A stretch of DNA of 64,000 nt from LMUY01 sp965199165 (GTDB taxonomy: Bacteria; Pseudomonadota; Alphaproteobacteria; Acetobacterales; Acetobacteraceae): NCBI GenBank assembly GCA_965199165.1, contig OZ240681.1, positions 4,402,001 through 4,466,000 on the forward strand. Direction: 5' to 3'. Below the pieces are notes generated by a model. The model saw only the letters and a list, made by a program, of their open reading frames with translations, was not told the origin of the DNA and ran no database searches. The translations under genes were made by a program, and so were the position numbers. Shown here piece by piece: positions 44,687 to 52,789 of this stretch (position 1 is the stretch's first letter; the number at the start of each line of letters is the position of its first letter).

Positions 44687-45424
44687 TCAAGGTGTAGGGG
44701 TCAGCCTCGCGCCGATCAGGAACTCCCGATTACCTTCCGGCCCGGTGATCGGGCTCGCCTCCACGCCAAGGACGGACCAGCCGGGCAAGCGGCTCCACCA
44801 GTCCTGGATGGCCGCGCACACCGCATCGTGCACGGCCGGGTCGCGGACGACGCCGTTCTTGCCGACCTGGCTGGGACCGGCCTCGAACTGCGGCTTGATC
44901 AGCGCCACCGCCCAGGCACCGGGGGCGCAGCAGGCCAACGGCGCGGGCAGCACCGTGCGCAACCCGATGAAGCTGGCGTCGCACACCACGGCCGCGACGG
45001 GTTCGGTCAGCGTCAGGTGCCGGGCGTTGGTGCGCTCGTGCACCACCACGCGCGGGTCGCTGCGCAGCTTCCAGGCGAGTTGGCCGTGGCCCACGTCCAC
45101 CGCGTGCACGCGGGCGGCGCCGTTCGCGAGCAGGACGTCGGTGAACCCGCCGGTGGAGGCGCCCACGTCCAGGCACACGCGATCGGCCGGCGAGAGGGCG
45201 AAGTGCGCGAGTGCGTGTGCGAGCTTGAGGCCGCCGCGGGACACCCATGAGTGGTCTTGACCCTTCACCTCCAAGGGAGAACCGGCGGGCAAGACCTGGC
45301 CGGCTTTCTCGACCCGGCGGTCGCCGGTGTAGACTTTCCCGGCAAGGATCAGAGCTTGCGCCCGGGTGCGGCTCTCGACGAGTCCGCGGTCGACGAGGAG
45401 CTGGTCGGCGCGCGCTTTCTTTAC
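44687..45424 (-). CDS. tlyA: TlyA family rRNA (cytidine-2'-O)-methyltransferase / hemolysin, abnormal start
   Basis: An S4 RNA-binding domain (KKARADQLLVDRGLVESRTRAQ) is followed by an FtsJ/RrmJ-type SAM methyltransferase domain (CLDVGASTGGFTDVLLANGA). TlyA methylates 16S/23S rRNA and confers capreomycin sensitivity. The coordinates begin at GTA 45424, where homologues have their start Met/Val, because no ATG, GTG or TTG exists in this frame between there and ATG 45706 deep inside dxs. Starting at 45706 would add about 90 unrelated residues. Non-canonical starts (GTA here, ATT 45475) or a sequence error are possible. Two CCCTCTCCC repeats occupy the whole gap to dxs. Convergent with the hydrolase gene. 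Confidence 0.85.
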   Translation of the reverse strand, partial: VKKARADQLLVDRGLVESRTRAQALILAGKVYTGDRRVEKAGQVLPAGSPLEVKGQDHSWVSRGGLKLAHALAHFALSPADRVCLDVGASTGGFTDVLLANGAARVHAVDVGHGQLAWKLRSDPRVVVHERTNARHLTLTEPVAAVVCDASFIGLRTVLPAPLACCAPGAWAVALIKPQFEAGPSQVGKNGVVRDPAVHDAVCAAIQDWWSRLPGWSVLGVEASPITGPEGNREFLIGARLTPTP

Positions 45425-45432
45425 GTGGGCAG

Positions 45433-45528
45433 CACCCTCACCCTGCCCTCTCCCAAAGGGAGAGGGTTTAATCGAAGCCTGAGACCTTTCTTCTCCCTCT
45501 CCTTCTGGGAGAGGGCCGGGGTGAGGGT
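45433..45528. repeat. Two inverted copies of the CCCTCTCCC repeat between dxs and tlyA
   Basis: Copy one: CACCCTCACCCTG then CCCTCTCCCAAAGGGAGAGGG (45433-45466). Copy two, inverted: CTCCCTCTCCTTCTGGGAGAG then GGCCGGGGTGAGGGT (45493-45528). Together they fill almost all of the 107 bases between the dxs stop and the S4 domain of tlyA, and appear to have replaced the usual ribosome site and start codon of tlyA. Confidence 0.85.
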
Positions 45529-45531
45529 CGG

Positions 45532-47469
45532 CTATGCCGCGCCCGCGCTGACGCTGCGGCCGACCGCGTCCACGACGGTCCGGACGATGTCCTTTGCGGT
45601 GAGGCCGGCTTCGGCGAGTTGGGCGGTGGGGTTGTTGTGGTCGATGAAGCGGTCGGGCAGCACCATGGGGCGGATCCGCAGCCCGCCATCCAGCAGCCCG
45701 GCCCATGCGAGATGCTGCATGACGGCCGAACCGAACCCGCCGGCCGAGCCGTCCTCGATCGTCACCAGCACCGCATGCTCCCGCGCCAGCCGCTCGAGGA
45801 GCGCCGTGTCCAGCGGCTTGGCGAACCGGGCGTCCGCCACCGTCGCGGGCAGCCCCCGCGCCGCCAGCTCGTCCGCCGCCACCAGTGCCTCCGCCAGCCG
45901 CGGGCCCAGGCTCAGGATCGCCACCTCGGCCCCCCGGGTCTCCCGCACCACGCGGCCGCGGCCGATCGGCAAGGGCGTGCCGCGCGCCGGCAAGGCGAGC
46001 CCGGTGCCCTCGCCGCGCGGGTAGCGCACCGCGGACGGCCCGGCATCATACGCCGCCTGCGTCGCCACCATGTGCACCAGCTCCACCTCGTCGGCCGGCG
46101 CCATCAGCACCATGCCGGGCAGGCAGCCCAGATAGGCCAGGTCGAAGCTGCCGGCATGCGTCGCACCGTCCGCCCCCACCAGCCCCGCCCGGTCCAGCCC
46201 GAACCGCACCGGCAGCCCCTGGATCGCCACATCGTGCACCACCTGGTCATACGCACGCTGCAGGAACGTGCTGTAGATGGCGCAGAACGGCACCAGCCCC
46301 TCCGTCGCCATCCCCGCCGCGAACGTCACCGCATGCTGCTCGGCGATCCCCACGTCGAAGCACCGCTCCGGAAAGCGCTTGGCGAACCGGTCCAGCCCCG
46401 TGCCGGACGGCATCGCCGCCGTCACCGCCACCACCCGCGGGTTGGCCTCCGCCTCGGCGATCAGCGCGTCGGCGAACACCCGGGTGTAGGAGGGCGGGCC
46501 GGGCGGCGCCTTGACCTGCTCGCCCGTCACCACGTTGAACCGGCTGACGGCGTGCAGCTTGTCTGCACTCGCCTCCGCCGGGGCGTAGCCGCGGCCCTTC
46601 TGGGTGATGGCGTGCACCAGGATCGGCCCGGCCTCCTCCGCGTCGCGCACGTTGCGCAGCACGGGCAGCAGGTGGTCCAGGTTGTGGCCGTCGATCGGGC
46701 CCAGGTAGTAGAAGCCCAGCTCCTCGAACAGCGTGCCGCCGGTCAGGATGCCGCGGGCATACTCCTCCGCCCGCTTGGCCGTCTTGGCCACGCCCGTGGG
46801 GAAGCGCCGCGCCATGCGGGAGGCCAGGTCGCGCAGGTTGAGGTAGGAGTTGGAGCTGAGCAGCCGCGTCAGGTAGGCGCTCATCGCCCCCACGGGTGGG
46901 GCGATCGACATCTCGTTATCGTTCAGCACCACCACCAGCCGGGCCTTCATGGCACCGGCGTTGTTCATCGCCTCGTAGGCCATGCCGGCGCTCATCGCCC
47001 CGTCGCCGATCACCGCGACGACCGTGCGCGGCGTGCCCAGCAGCTCGGACGCCACCGCCATGCCCAGCCCGGCGGAGATGGAGGTGGAAGAGTGCGCGGC
47101 GCCGAACGGGTCATACTCGCTCTCCGCCCGGCGGGTGAAGCCGGACAGGCCGCCGGGCTGGCGCAGGGTGCGGATGCGGTCGCGCCGGCCGGTGATGATC
47201 TTGTGCGGGTAGCACTGGTGGCCCACGTCCCAGATCACCCGGTCGGCCGGCGTGTCGAACACCGCGTGCAAAGCCACCGTCAGCTCCACCACGCCCAGGC
47301 TGGCGCCCAGATGGCCGCCCGTGGTGCTCACCGCGTCGATCGTCTCGGCCCGCAACTCGTCGGCCACCTGGCGCAACTGCTCCGCCGACAGGTTGCGAAG
47401 GTCGGACGGAACCCGGACCCGGTCCAGCAACGGCGTCGCCGGACGGGGCGGCAAAAGCGGGGCATTCAT
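45532..47469 (-). CDS. dxs: 1-deoxy-D-xylulose-5-phosphate synthase
   Basis: 645 residues from ATG 47469. Thiamine-diphosphate motif GDGAMSAGMAYEAMNNAG, substrate loop HQCYPHKIITGRRD, and the transketolase middle domain (YTRVFADALIAEA, GIAEQHAVTFAAGMA) are present. It condenses pyruvate and glyceraldehyde-3-phosphate for isoprenoids and thiamine. It lies 16 bases after xseB and before tlyA. In many Proteobacteria ispA sits between xseB and dxs; it is absent here. Confidence 0.98.
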   Translation of the reverse strand: MNAPLLPPRPATPLLDRVRVPSDLRNLSAEQLRQVADELRAETIDAVSTTGGHLGASLGVVELTVALHAVFDTPADRVIWDVGHQCYPHKIITGRRDRIRTLRQPGGLSGFTRRAESEYDPFGAAHSSTSISAGLGMAVASELLGTPRTVVAVIGDGAMSAGMAYEAMNNAGAMKARLVVVLNDNEMSIAPPVGAMSAYLTRLLSSNSYLNLRDLASRMARRFPTGVAKTAKRAEEYARGILTGGTLFEELGFYYLGPIDGHNLDHLLPVLRNVRDAEEAGPILVHAITQKGRGYAPAEASADKLHAVSRFNVVTGEQVKAPPGPPSYTRVFADALIAEAEANPRVVAVTAAMPSGTGLDRFAKRFPERCFDVGIAEQHAVTFAAGMATEGLVPFCAIYSTFLQRAYDQVVHDVAIQGLPVRFGLDRAGLVGADGATHAGSFDLAYLGCLPGMVLMAPADEVELVHMVATQAAYDAGPSAVRYPRGEGTGLALPARGTPLPIGRGRVVRETRGAEVAILSLGPRLAEALVAADELAARGLPATVADARFAKPLDTALLERLAREHAVLVTIEDGSAGGFGSAVMQHLAWAGLLDGGLRIRPMVLPDRFIDHNNPTAQLAEAGLTAKDIVRTVVDAVGRSVSAGAA

Positions 47470-47485
47470 CGCGAAGCAAGCTCCT

Positions 47486-47716
47486 CTACGGGAGGGGTCG
47501 GGTCGTGAGGGAGCCATCGGCCCGCTGGACGATCGCCTGCACGCGGGCTTCCGCCTCGGCCAGCTTGGACTCGCAGTGGCCGCGCAGCAGGGCGCCGCGC
47601 TCGTAGGCCGAAATGGCGTCCTCGAGCTTCTGCTGTCCGCCCTCCAGCCCTTTGACGATCCGCTCCAGCTCGGCCAGCGCGTCCTCGAACGACAGGCCGG
47701 AGATGTCTTGCGACAT
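47486..47716 (-). CDS. xseB: Exodeoxyribonuclease VII small subunit
   Basis: 76 residues, typical size. GLSFEDALAELERIVKGLEGG and LEDAISAYERGALLRGHCESKL are the conserved helical pair of XseB, which binds the large subunit XseA for single-strand DNA degradation. xseA is not in the window. It is the first of the xseB-dxs-tlyA run; 98 bases separate it from the upstream deacetylase gene. Confidence 0.96.
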   Translation of the reverse strand: MSQDISGLSFEDALAELERIVKGLEGGQQKLEDAISAYERGALLRGHCESKLAEAEARVQAIVQRADGSLTTRPLP

Positions 47717-47814
47717 GCGCGCTCCCCCTCGGTCTGCGGTGCTTACGCGTTCGATGGCGGCCCGACAACACTCTGGCGCGCAACGAAATCACCGTGTTGC
47801 AGGCGTGCAGCATA

Positions 47815-48750
47815 TCAAATCCGCATCAGACGGGTGACGTGGGCGGCGGTCGACGCCGCCAAGGCCGCCAGGTCATAGCCGCCTTCCAGGACGGAGACGA
47901 CCCGGCCCTGCGCGTGCGACTCGGCAACGTCCAGCAGCCGATCGGTGAGCCAGGCGAAATCCTCCGTCTCCACCCGCAGCTCGGCCAGCGGGTCCGCGCG
48001 GTGGGCGTCGAAGCCGGCGGAGATGATCAGCAGCTCGGGGCGCCACGCCGCCAGCGCGGGGATGATCCGGTCGCTCCAGGCGGCGCGGAACGGCACGCTG
48101 CCGGCGCCGGGGGCCAACGGCACGTTGACGACGTTGCCGGCAACCCCGGTCTCCCGCGGGGAGCCGGTGCCGGGATAGCACGGGTGCTGATGGCTGGAGG
48201 CGTAGAACAGCGCCGGGTCGGGGGCGAAGATGTCCTGCGTGCCGTTGCCGTGGTGCACGTCGAAATCCACCACCGCCACGCGCGACAGCCCCCAGCGCAG
48301 ACGGGCATGCCGGGCGGCGATGGCGGCGTTGTTGAAGAAGCAGAAGCCCATCGCGCGCTGCCGCTCCGCATGGTGGCCCGGCGGCCGGGTCGCGACGAAC
48401 GCGGTGCTGGCCCAACCCTCCACCACCGCATCCACGGCCGCCACGGCACCGCCGGCCGCCCGCAACGCCGCGGCCTGCGTGCCATGGCTGACGACGGTGT
48501 CCGGATCGACTGCCAGCATCTCGCCTTCCGCCGGGCGCATGGCCAGGATGCGGTCGACGTGGGAGGCGGGGTGGGCGAGGCAAAGCTGCTCGCGCGTGGC
48601 TTCCGGCGCCTGCTCCCGCAGCAGGGTGCTGAAATCAGGGTGTTCCAACGCCTGCAGCACCACCCGCAGACGGTCGGCGCATTCCGGGTGGTAGGGGCCG
48701 GTGTCGTGTCCCAGGCAGGCGGGATGCGTGAACAGCGCCACCGGCTTCAT
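47815..48750 (-). CDS. Histone deacetylase-family (acetylpolyamine amidohydrolase-like) protein
   Basis: 311 residues. Zinc site and catalytic motifs of the arginase/deacetylase fold: RPPGHHAERQRAMGFCFFNN with the His-His dyad, VDFDVHHGNGTQDIF with metal Asp and His, and SAGFDAHRADPL. Bacterial members deacetylate acetylpolyamines or acetyl-lysine substrates. Its ATG overlaps the stop of tusA by 4 bases. In Alphaproteobacteria this gene is commonly next to xseB, as here. Confidence 0.93.
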   Translation of the reverse strand: MKPVALFTHPACLGHDTGPYHPECADRLRVVLQALEHPDFSTLLREQAPEATREQLCLAHPASHVDRILAMRPAEGEMLAVDPDTVVSHGTQAAALRAAGGAVAAVDAVVEGWASTAFVATRPPGHHAERQRAMGFCFFNNAAIAARHARLRWGLSRVAVVDFDVHHGNGTQDIFAPDPALFYASSHQHPCYPGTGSPRETGVAGNVVNVPLAPGAGSVPFRAAWSDRIIPALAAWRPELLIISAGFDAHRADPLAELRVETEDFAWLTDRLLDVAESHAQGRVVSVLEGGYDLAALAASTAAHVTRLMRI

Positions 48751-48992
48751 GCCGCAGCATCCTCCGCCCGGCGCCGGATGGTGAACGAGAACACGCCGGC
48801 TTCCTCGCTGAAGCTGACCAGCGTATGCCCAGTCTCGCGGCAGAAGGCCCGGAAATCCGCGACGGAGGCGCGGTCGGTGGCCAGCACCCGCAGCTTGTCG
48901 CCTGCCGCCAGGCCCCGCAGCGCGCGGTTCGCCCGCAGCACCGGCAACGGGCAGTTCATGCCCTTCACGTCGAGCAGGGTTTCGCCGGCCAT
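48747..48992 (-). CDS. TusA-family sulfur-carrier protein
   Basis: 81 residues from ATG 48992. The family signature is DVKGMNCPLPVLRANRAL, with the persulfide cysteine of CPxP near residue 14. TusA proteins relay sulfur for thiouridine or other sulfur transfer. It overlaps the deacetylase gene by ATGA. Divergent from the ROK kinase gene with 55 bases between starts, so promoters for both lie there. Confidence 0.9.
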   Translation of the reverse strand: MAGETLLDVKGMNCPLPVLRANRALRGLAAGDKLRVLATDRASVADFRAFCRETGHTLVSFSEEAGVFSFTIRRRAEDAAA

Positions 48993-49047
48993 GCCGCCAT
49001 CCTGCTTCCCGTTGCCAGTGGGGGCAAGAGCGGGCGTAAGGTGCGGC

Positions 49048-49944
49048 ATGGCCGGCAAGCTGCGCATGGGGATCGATTTCGGCGGCACGAAGGTGGAGTA
49101 TGCCGTGCTCGGCCACGACGGCGCCGCGCTGCTGCGCCGCCGTATCCCCACGCCCACCCGCTACGAGGACGCCGTGCGGAGCCTCGCCAGCCTGGTGGCC
49201 GGCGTCGAGTCCGAACTCGGCCCGGTGAGCGTGGGTGTCGGCATCCCCGGCGTCATCAGCCCCGCGACCGGCCTGGTGAAGAACGCCAACTCCATCGCCC
49301 TGAACGGCCACGCGCTGGACCAGGACCTGGCGGCGGCGCTCGGCCGCGCGGTGCGGGTGGAGAACGACGCCAACTGCTTCGCCCTGTCGGAAGCGACGGA
49401 CGGTGCCGGTGCCGGTGCCCGTACGGTGTTCGGCGTGATCATCGGCACCGGCTGCGGCGCCGGCATCGTGGTCGATGGCCGGGTGGTGCCGGGGCGCAAC
49501 CGCATCGCGGGCGAGTGGGGCCACAACCCGCTGCCCTGGGTGACGGCGGCGGACCTGCCGCTGCCGCAATGCTGGTGCAACCAGGTCGGCTGCCTGGAGA
49601 CGCTGGTGGCCGGGCCGGCCTTGGCCGCGGATGCCGACGGGCCCGGCGCGCGGGACGCCTCCGCCCTGCCCGCCCGTGCCGCCGCCGGGGACGCAGCAGC
49701 CAAGGCGGCGCTCGACCGGCATGCGGACCGGCTGGCCCGCGGGCTGGCGCAGGTGATCAACCTGCTCGACCCCGATGCGGTGGTGCTCGGCGGCGGCCTG
49801 TCCAACATGGATCACCTATACCGGCAGTTGCCGGCGCTGCTGGCGCGGCACGTGTTCAGCGACGTGTCCACCACGCCGGTGCTGCGGGCCAAGCACGGGG
49901 ACAGCTCGGGCGTGCGCGGGGCGGCCTGGCTGTGGCCACCGTGA
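49048..49944 (+). CDS. ROK family sugar kinase (fructokinase/Mak-like)
   Basis: 298 residues. MGIDFGGTKVEYAVLGHDG is the ATP/phosphate-binding N-terminus, VENDANCFALSEATDGAG the catalytic Asp region, and the ROK zinc-binding segment is QCWCNQVGCLETLVAG. GEWGHNPLPW just before it is typical of fructokinase and NagK/Mak proteins. It phosphorylates a hexose such as fructose, mannose or N-acetylglucosamine in the cytoplasm. Its TGA overlaps the GTG of dinB. Confidence 0.9.
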   Translation: MAGKLRMGIDFGGTKVEYAVLGHDGAALLRRRIPTPTRYEDAVRSLASLVAGVESELGPVSVGVGIPGVISPATGLVKNANSIALNGHALDQDLAAALGRAVRVENDANCFALSEATDGAGAGARTVFGVIIGTGCGAGIVVDGRVVPGRNRIAGEWGHNPLPWVTAADLPLPQCWCNQVGCLETLVAGPALAADADGPGARDASALPARAAAGDAAAKAALDRHADRLARGLAQVINLLDPDAVVLGGGLSNMDHLYRQLPALLARHVFSDVSTTPVLRAKHGDSSGVRGAAWLWPP

Positions 49945-51233
49945 CGCCCGGCCTGTGCCGCGACTGCTGCAGCCCGGCCGAGGCCGATCCCTGTCCGCAC
50001 TGCGGCAGCCGCCGGATCGTCCGCCATGCCGAGCTGTTCACCCTCGCCATCGCGCATATCGACTGCGACGCGTTCTACGCCAGCGTCGAGAAGCGCGACC
50101 GGCCCGAGTTGGCCGGCCGTCCCGTGCTGGTGGGCGGCGGCACGCGCGGCGTGGTGACGGCGGCGTGCTACGTGGCGCGGATGTATGGCTGCCGCTCCGC
50201 CATGCCGATGTTCAAGGCGCTCAAGGCCTGCCCCGACGCGGTGGTCATCCGGCCCGACTTCACCAAGTATGCCGCGGCCTCGCGAGCGATCCGCGCCCAG
50301 ATGGCGCGGCTCTCGCCCCTGGTGCAGCCGCTGTCGATCGACGAGGCGGTGGTGGACCTGTCCGGCACCGCGGCGCTGCACGGCGCCCCGCCCGCTACCG
50401 TGCTGGCCCGCTTCGCCCGGGACGTGGAGGCGGAGCAGGGCCTGACGGTCTCGGTCGGGCTTGCGACGAACCGGCTGCTGGCCAAGCTGGCCGCCGGGCG
50501 GGACAAGCCGCGCGGCTTCGCGGTGCTGGGGTCCGAGGCCGCGTCGGTCATGGCGCCCTGGCCGGTGCGCGCCCTGCCCGGCATCGGGCCGGCGTTGGAG
50601 CGGCGGCTCGCGGCGCTCGGCATCACCCATCTCGGCCACCTCGCCGCCCTCGATGACCGCAGCGCCATGGCCCGCCTTGGCGAGGACGGCCCATCCCTGG
50701 CGCGCCGCGCCCGCGGGGAGGACGGCCGGCGGGTGTCGCCGGAGCACGAGACGAAGTCCGTCAGCGCGGAGACCACCTTCGACGCGGACTTGGCCGGCAT
50801 GGCGGACCTGCAGCGTCCGCTCTGGCGCCTGGCGGAGAAGCTGGCGCGGCGGCTGCGCGAGAAGGAGTTGGCGGCGGGCGGCGTGGTGCTGAAGCTGAAG
50901 ACGGCGCGGTTCGCCCTGCGCACCCGGGCGGTGCGCCTGCCGGGGCCGACCGTGCTGCCGGACCTACTGTTCGCCGCGGCGAGCGGGCTGCTGGCGCGGG
51001 AGGCCGACGGCACCGCCTTCCGCCTGATCGGGATCGGCGCCTCGCCCCTGGTGCCGGGCGACACGGCCGACCGCGGCGACCTGGCCGACCCCGATGCCGG
51101 GCGGCGCGTCGCCACCCAGGCCGCGGTGGACGCGTTGCGCGCCCGGTTCGGCGAGGACGCGATCGGACGCGGGCGCGGCTTCGGTGGAACCGCACGCCGA
51201 CAGAAGATGGACCCGGGCGACGCCACCGGCTAG
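49941..51233 (+). CDS. dinB: DNA polymerase IV (Y family) with N-terminal cysteine cluster
   Basis: 430 residues from GTG 49941, overlapping the kinase stop (GTGA). HIDCDAFYASVE and LSIDEAVVDLSGT carry the metal-binding Asp and Glu residues; GIGPALERRLAALG is the helix-hairpin-helix and the little-finger domain follows. Residues 1-25 hold C6, C9, C10, C18 and C21 (CRDC.. CPHCGS), a zinc-ribbon-like extension seen in alphaproteobacterial DinB proteins but not in E. coli. Error-prone lesion bypass. No LexA box was found, but the start lies inside the kinase gene, so control would be upstream. Confidence 0.94.
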   Translation: MTPGLCRDCCSPAEADPCPHCGSRRIVRHAELFTLAIAHIDCDAFYASVEKRDRPELAGRPVLVGGGTRGVVTAACYVARMYGCRSAMPMFKALKACPDAVVIRPDFTKYAAASRAIRAQMARLSPLVQPLSIDEAVVDLSGTAALHGAPPATVLARFARDVEAEQGLTVSVGLATNRLLAKLAAGRDKPRGFAVLGSEAASVMAPWPVRALPGIGPALERRLAALGITHLGHLAALDDRSAMARLGEDGPSLARRARGEDGRRVSPEHETKSVSAETTFDADLAGMADLQRPLWRLAEKLARRLREKELAAGGVVLKLKTARFALRTRAVRLPGPTVLPDLLFAAASGLLAREADGTAFRLIGIGASPLVPGDTADRGDLADPDAGRRVATQAAVDALRARFGEDAIGRGRGFGGTARRQKMDPGDATG

Positions 51234-51269
51234 CTTGACGGCAACGTCACCCCAGGGGTGGGACACGCC

Positions 51270-52046
51270 ATGGATGGCTCCACTCTGGCCGGGCGGCCAG
51301 CACACCGGGCGGCCCATCGTCTCGTTTGGGCCTATCAGACGGCGGCGTTCTACGGCGTGCTTGCGGCGTTCGGCGCCGTGTTCCTGGCATGGAACCTGCC
51401 GGCGACGCTGTTCTACTGGGTGTTGCCACGGCGGCTGTCGGCACCGCTGGGCCAGGTCATGATCATGGGTGGTTTCCGCACCTTGTTGGGCTTGATGCGG
51501 ATCGCCGGACTGGCCCGGTTCGACCTTTCGGCCATCGACGCCTTGCGCGACGAGCCGGGCCTGGTGATCGCCCCCAACCATCCGACGTTGCTGGACGCCC
51601 TGCTCGTCACCTCCCGCCTGCCGCGGATCGTCTGCATCACCAAGGCGTCGTTGTGGGACAATCCCCTGCTCGGCGCCGGTGCCCGGCTGGCTGGCTACAT
51701 CCGCAACGACGCACCGCACCGCCTGGTGCGCCGCGCCGCCGCCGCCATCCAGGGCGGCGGGCAGCTGCTGGTCTTCCCCGAGGGCACGCGCACGACCGCA
51801 CCGCCGCTCGGCCCGTTCAAGGCCGGGTTCGCGCTGATGGCGCGGCAGGCCGGGGCGCCGGTGCAGACGGTGTTGCTGGAGGCCACGTCGCCCTACCTCC
51901 GCAAGGGATGGAGCGTGCTGCGCCGGCCGGCCTTTCCGCTTGTCTATCGCGCCCGGCTCGGGCGGCGCTTCACGGTGGAAGGCCCGGCGCAGGCGTTCTG
52001 CGACGAGCTGGAGGCATACATGCGGGCGGAACTCGGCCGCGGGTGA
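51270..52046 (+). CDS. PlsC-type 1-acyl-glycerol-3-phosphate acyltransferase of the aryl-polyene locus
   Basis: 258 residues from ATG 51270 (AGGGG about 10 bases upstream). The catalytic HX4D box is NHPTLLD, and the second motif is FPEGTRT. One or two N-terminal hydrophobic segments anchor it in the membrane. In aryl polyene loci a PlsC-like enzyme is standard and is thought to place or build the lipid anchor of the pigment. Its stop overlaps the glycosyltransferase GTG (GTGA), so this marks the left end of the locus. Confidence 0.87.
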   Translation: MDGSTLAGRPAHRAAHRLVWAYQTAAFYGVLAAFGAVFLAWNLPATLFYWVLPRRLSAPLGQVMIMGGFRTLLGLMRIAGLARFDLSAIDALRDEPGLVIAPNHPTLLDALLVTSRLPRIVCITKASLWDNPLLGAGARLAGYIRNDAPHRLVRRAAAAIQGGGQLLVFPEGTRTTAPPLGPFKAGFALMARQAGAPVQTVLLEATSPYLRKGWSVLRRPAFPLVYRARLGRRFTVEGPAQAFCDELEAYMRAELGRG

Positions 52047-52789
52047 GACACCTGGTGCTGATGCCGTCCTACAACACGGGTCCGAGACTGCTGGAGACGG
52101 TGCGCGCCGCGCGCGCCGCTTGGTCGCCGGTCTGGGTGGTGCTGGACGGCAGTACAGACGGCTCCGCGGCGGCCTTGGGCGCGCTGCCGCCGGACGGCGG
52201 GTTCCGCGTCCTGTCGCTGCCGGAGAACCGGGGCAAGGGTGCGGCGATCCTGCACGGGTTGCAGGCCGCCGCCGCCGAAGGCTTCACCCACGTCGTGACC
52301 ATGGATGCGGACGGGCAGCACCCGGCCGACCGCATCGCCGACTTCGTCGCGGCCTCGCGCGCCCGGCCGGACGCGATGATCCTCGGGACACCGCAGTTCG
52401 GCGATGACGCTCCGGCGCTGCGGGTGGGTGGGCGGCGCATCTCCAACTGGTGGGCGAACCTGGAAACGCTCTGGTGCGGGATCGGCGACTCGTTGTTCGG
52501 CTTCCGCGTCTACCCGGTGGCGCCGCTGCTGGCGATCATGGGGCGGCACCGCTGGATGCGCCGCTATGATTTCGATGCGGAGGCGGCGGTGCGGCTGTGC
52601 TGGGCCGGGGTGCCCCCGATCAACCTGCCGGCCGCGGTGCGGTATTTCCGGCCGGAAGAGGGTGGGATCAGTCATTTCCGCTATGGTCGCGACAACGCCC
52701 TGCTCACCTGGATGCATGTCAGGCTGATGGTGGGTTTCCTCCCGCGCCTGCCATGGCTGCTGTGGCGCCGGGCAAGGCGACCGCCCTGA
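52043..52789 (+). CDS. Family 2 glycosyltransferase of the aryl-polyene locus
   Basis: 248 residues from GTG 52043. The GT-A fold motifs are visible: LMPSYNTGPRLLETVRA, VLDGSTDGSAAAL, and the metal-binding TMDADGQH. A hydrophobic C-terminal stretch and a basic tail (WLLWRRARR) suggest membrane association. Glycosyltransferases of this type accompany aryl-polyene ketosynthases. Its 3' end overlaps the end of the minus-strand deacetylase gene by 71 bases. Confidence 0.87.
   Translation: MRHLVLMPSYNTGPRLLETVRAARAAWSPVWVVLDGSTDGSAAALGALPPDGGFRVLSLPENRGKGAAILHGLQAAAAEGFTHVVTMDADGQHPADRIADFVAASRARPDAMILGTPQFGDDAPALRVGGRRISNWWANLETLWCGIGDSLFGFRVYPVAPLLAIMGRHRWMRRYDFDAEAAVRLCWAGVPPINLPAAVRYFRPEEGGISHFRYGRDNALLTWMHVRLMVGFLPRLPWLLWRRARRPP

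Noticed and set aside
45433..45528. CRISPR array from clustered repeats
   Set aside because: Only two inverted hairpins with no regular spacers and no cas genes. The same unit is scattered at other loci.
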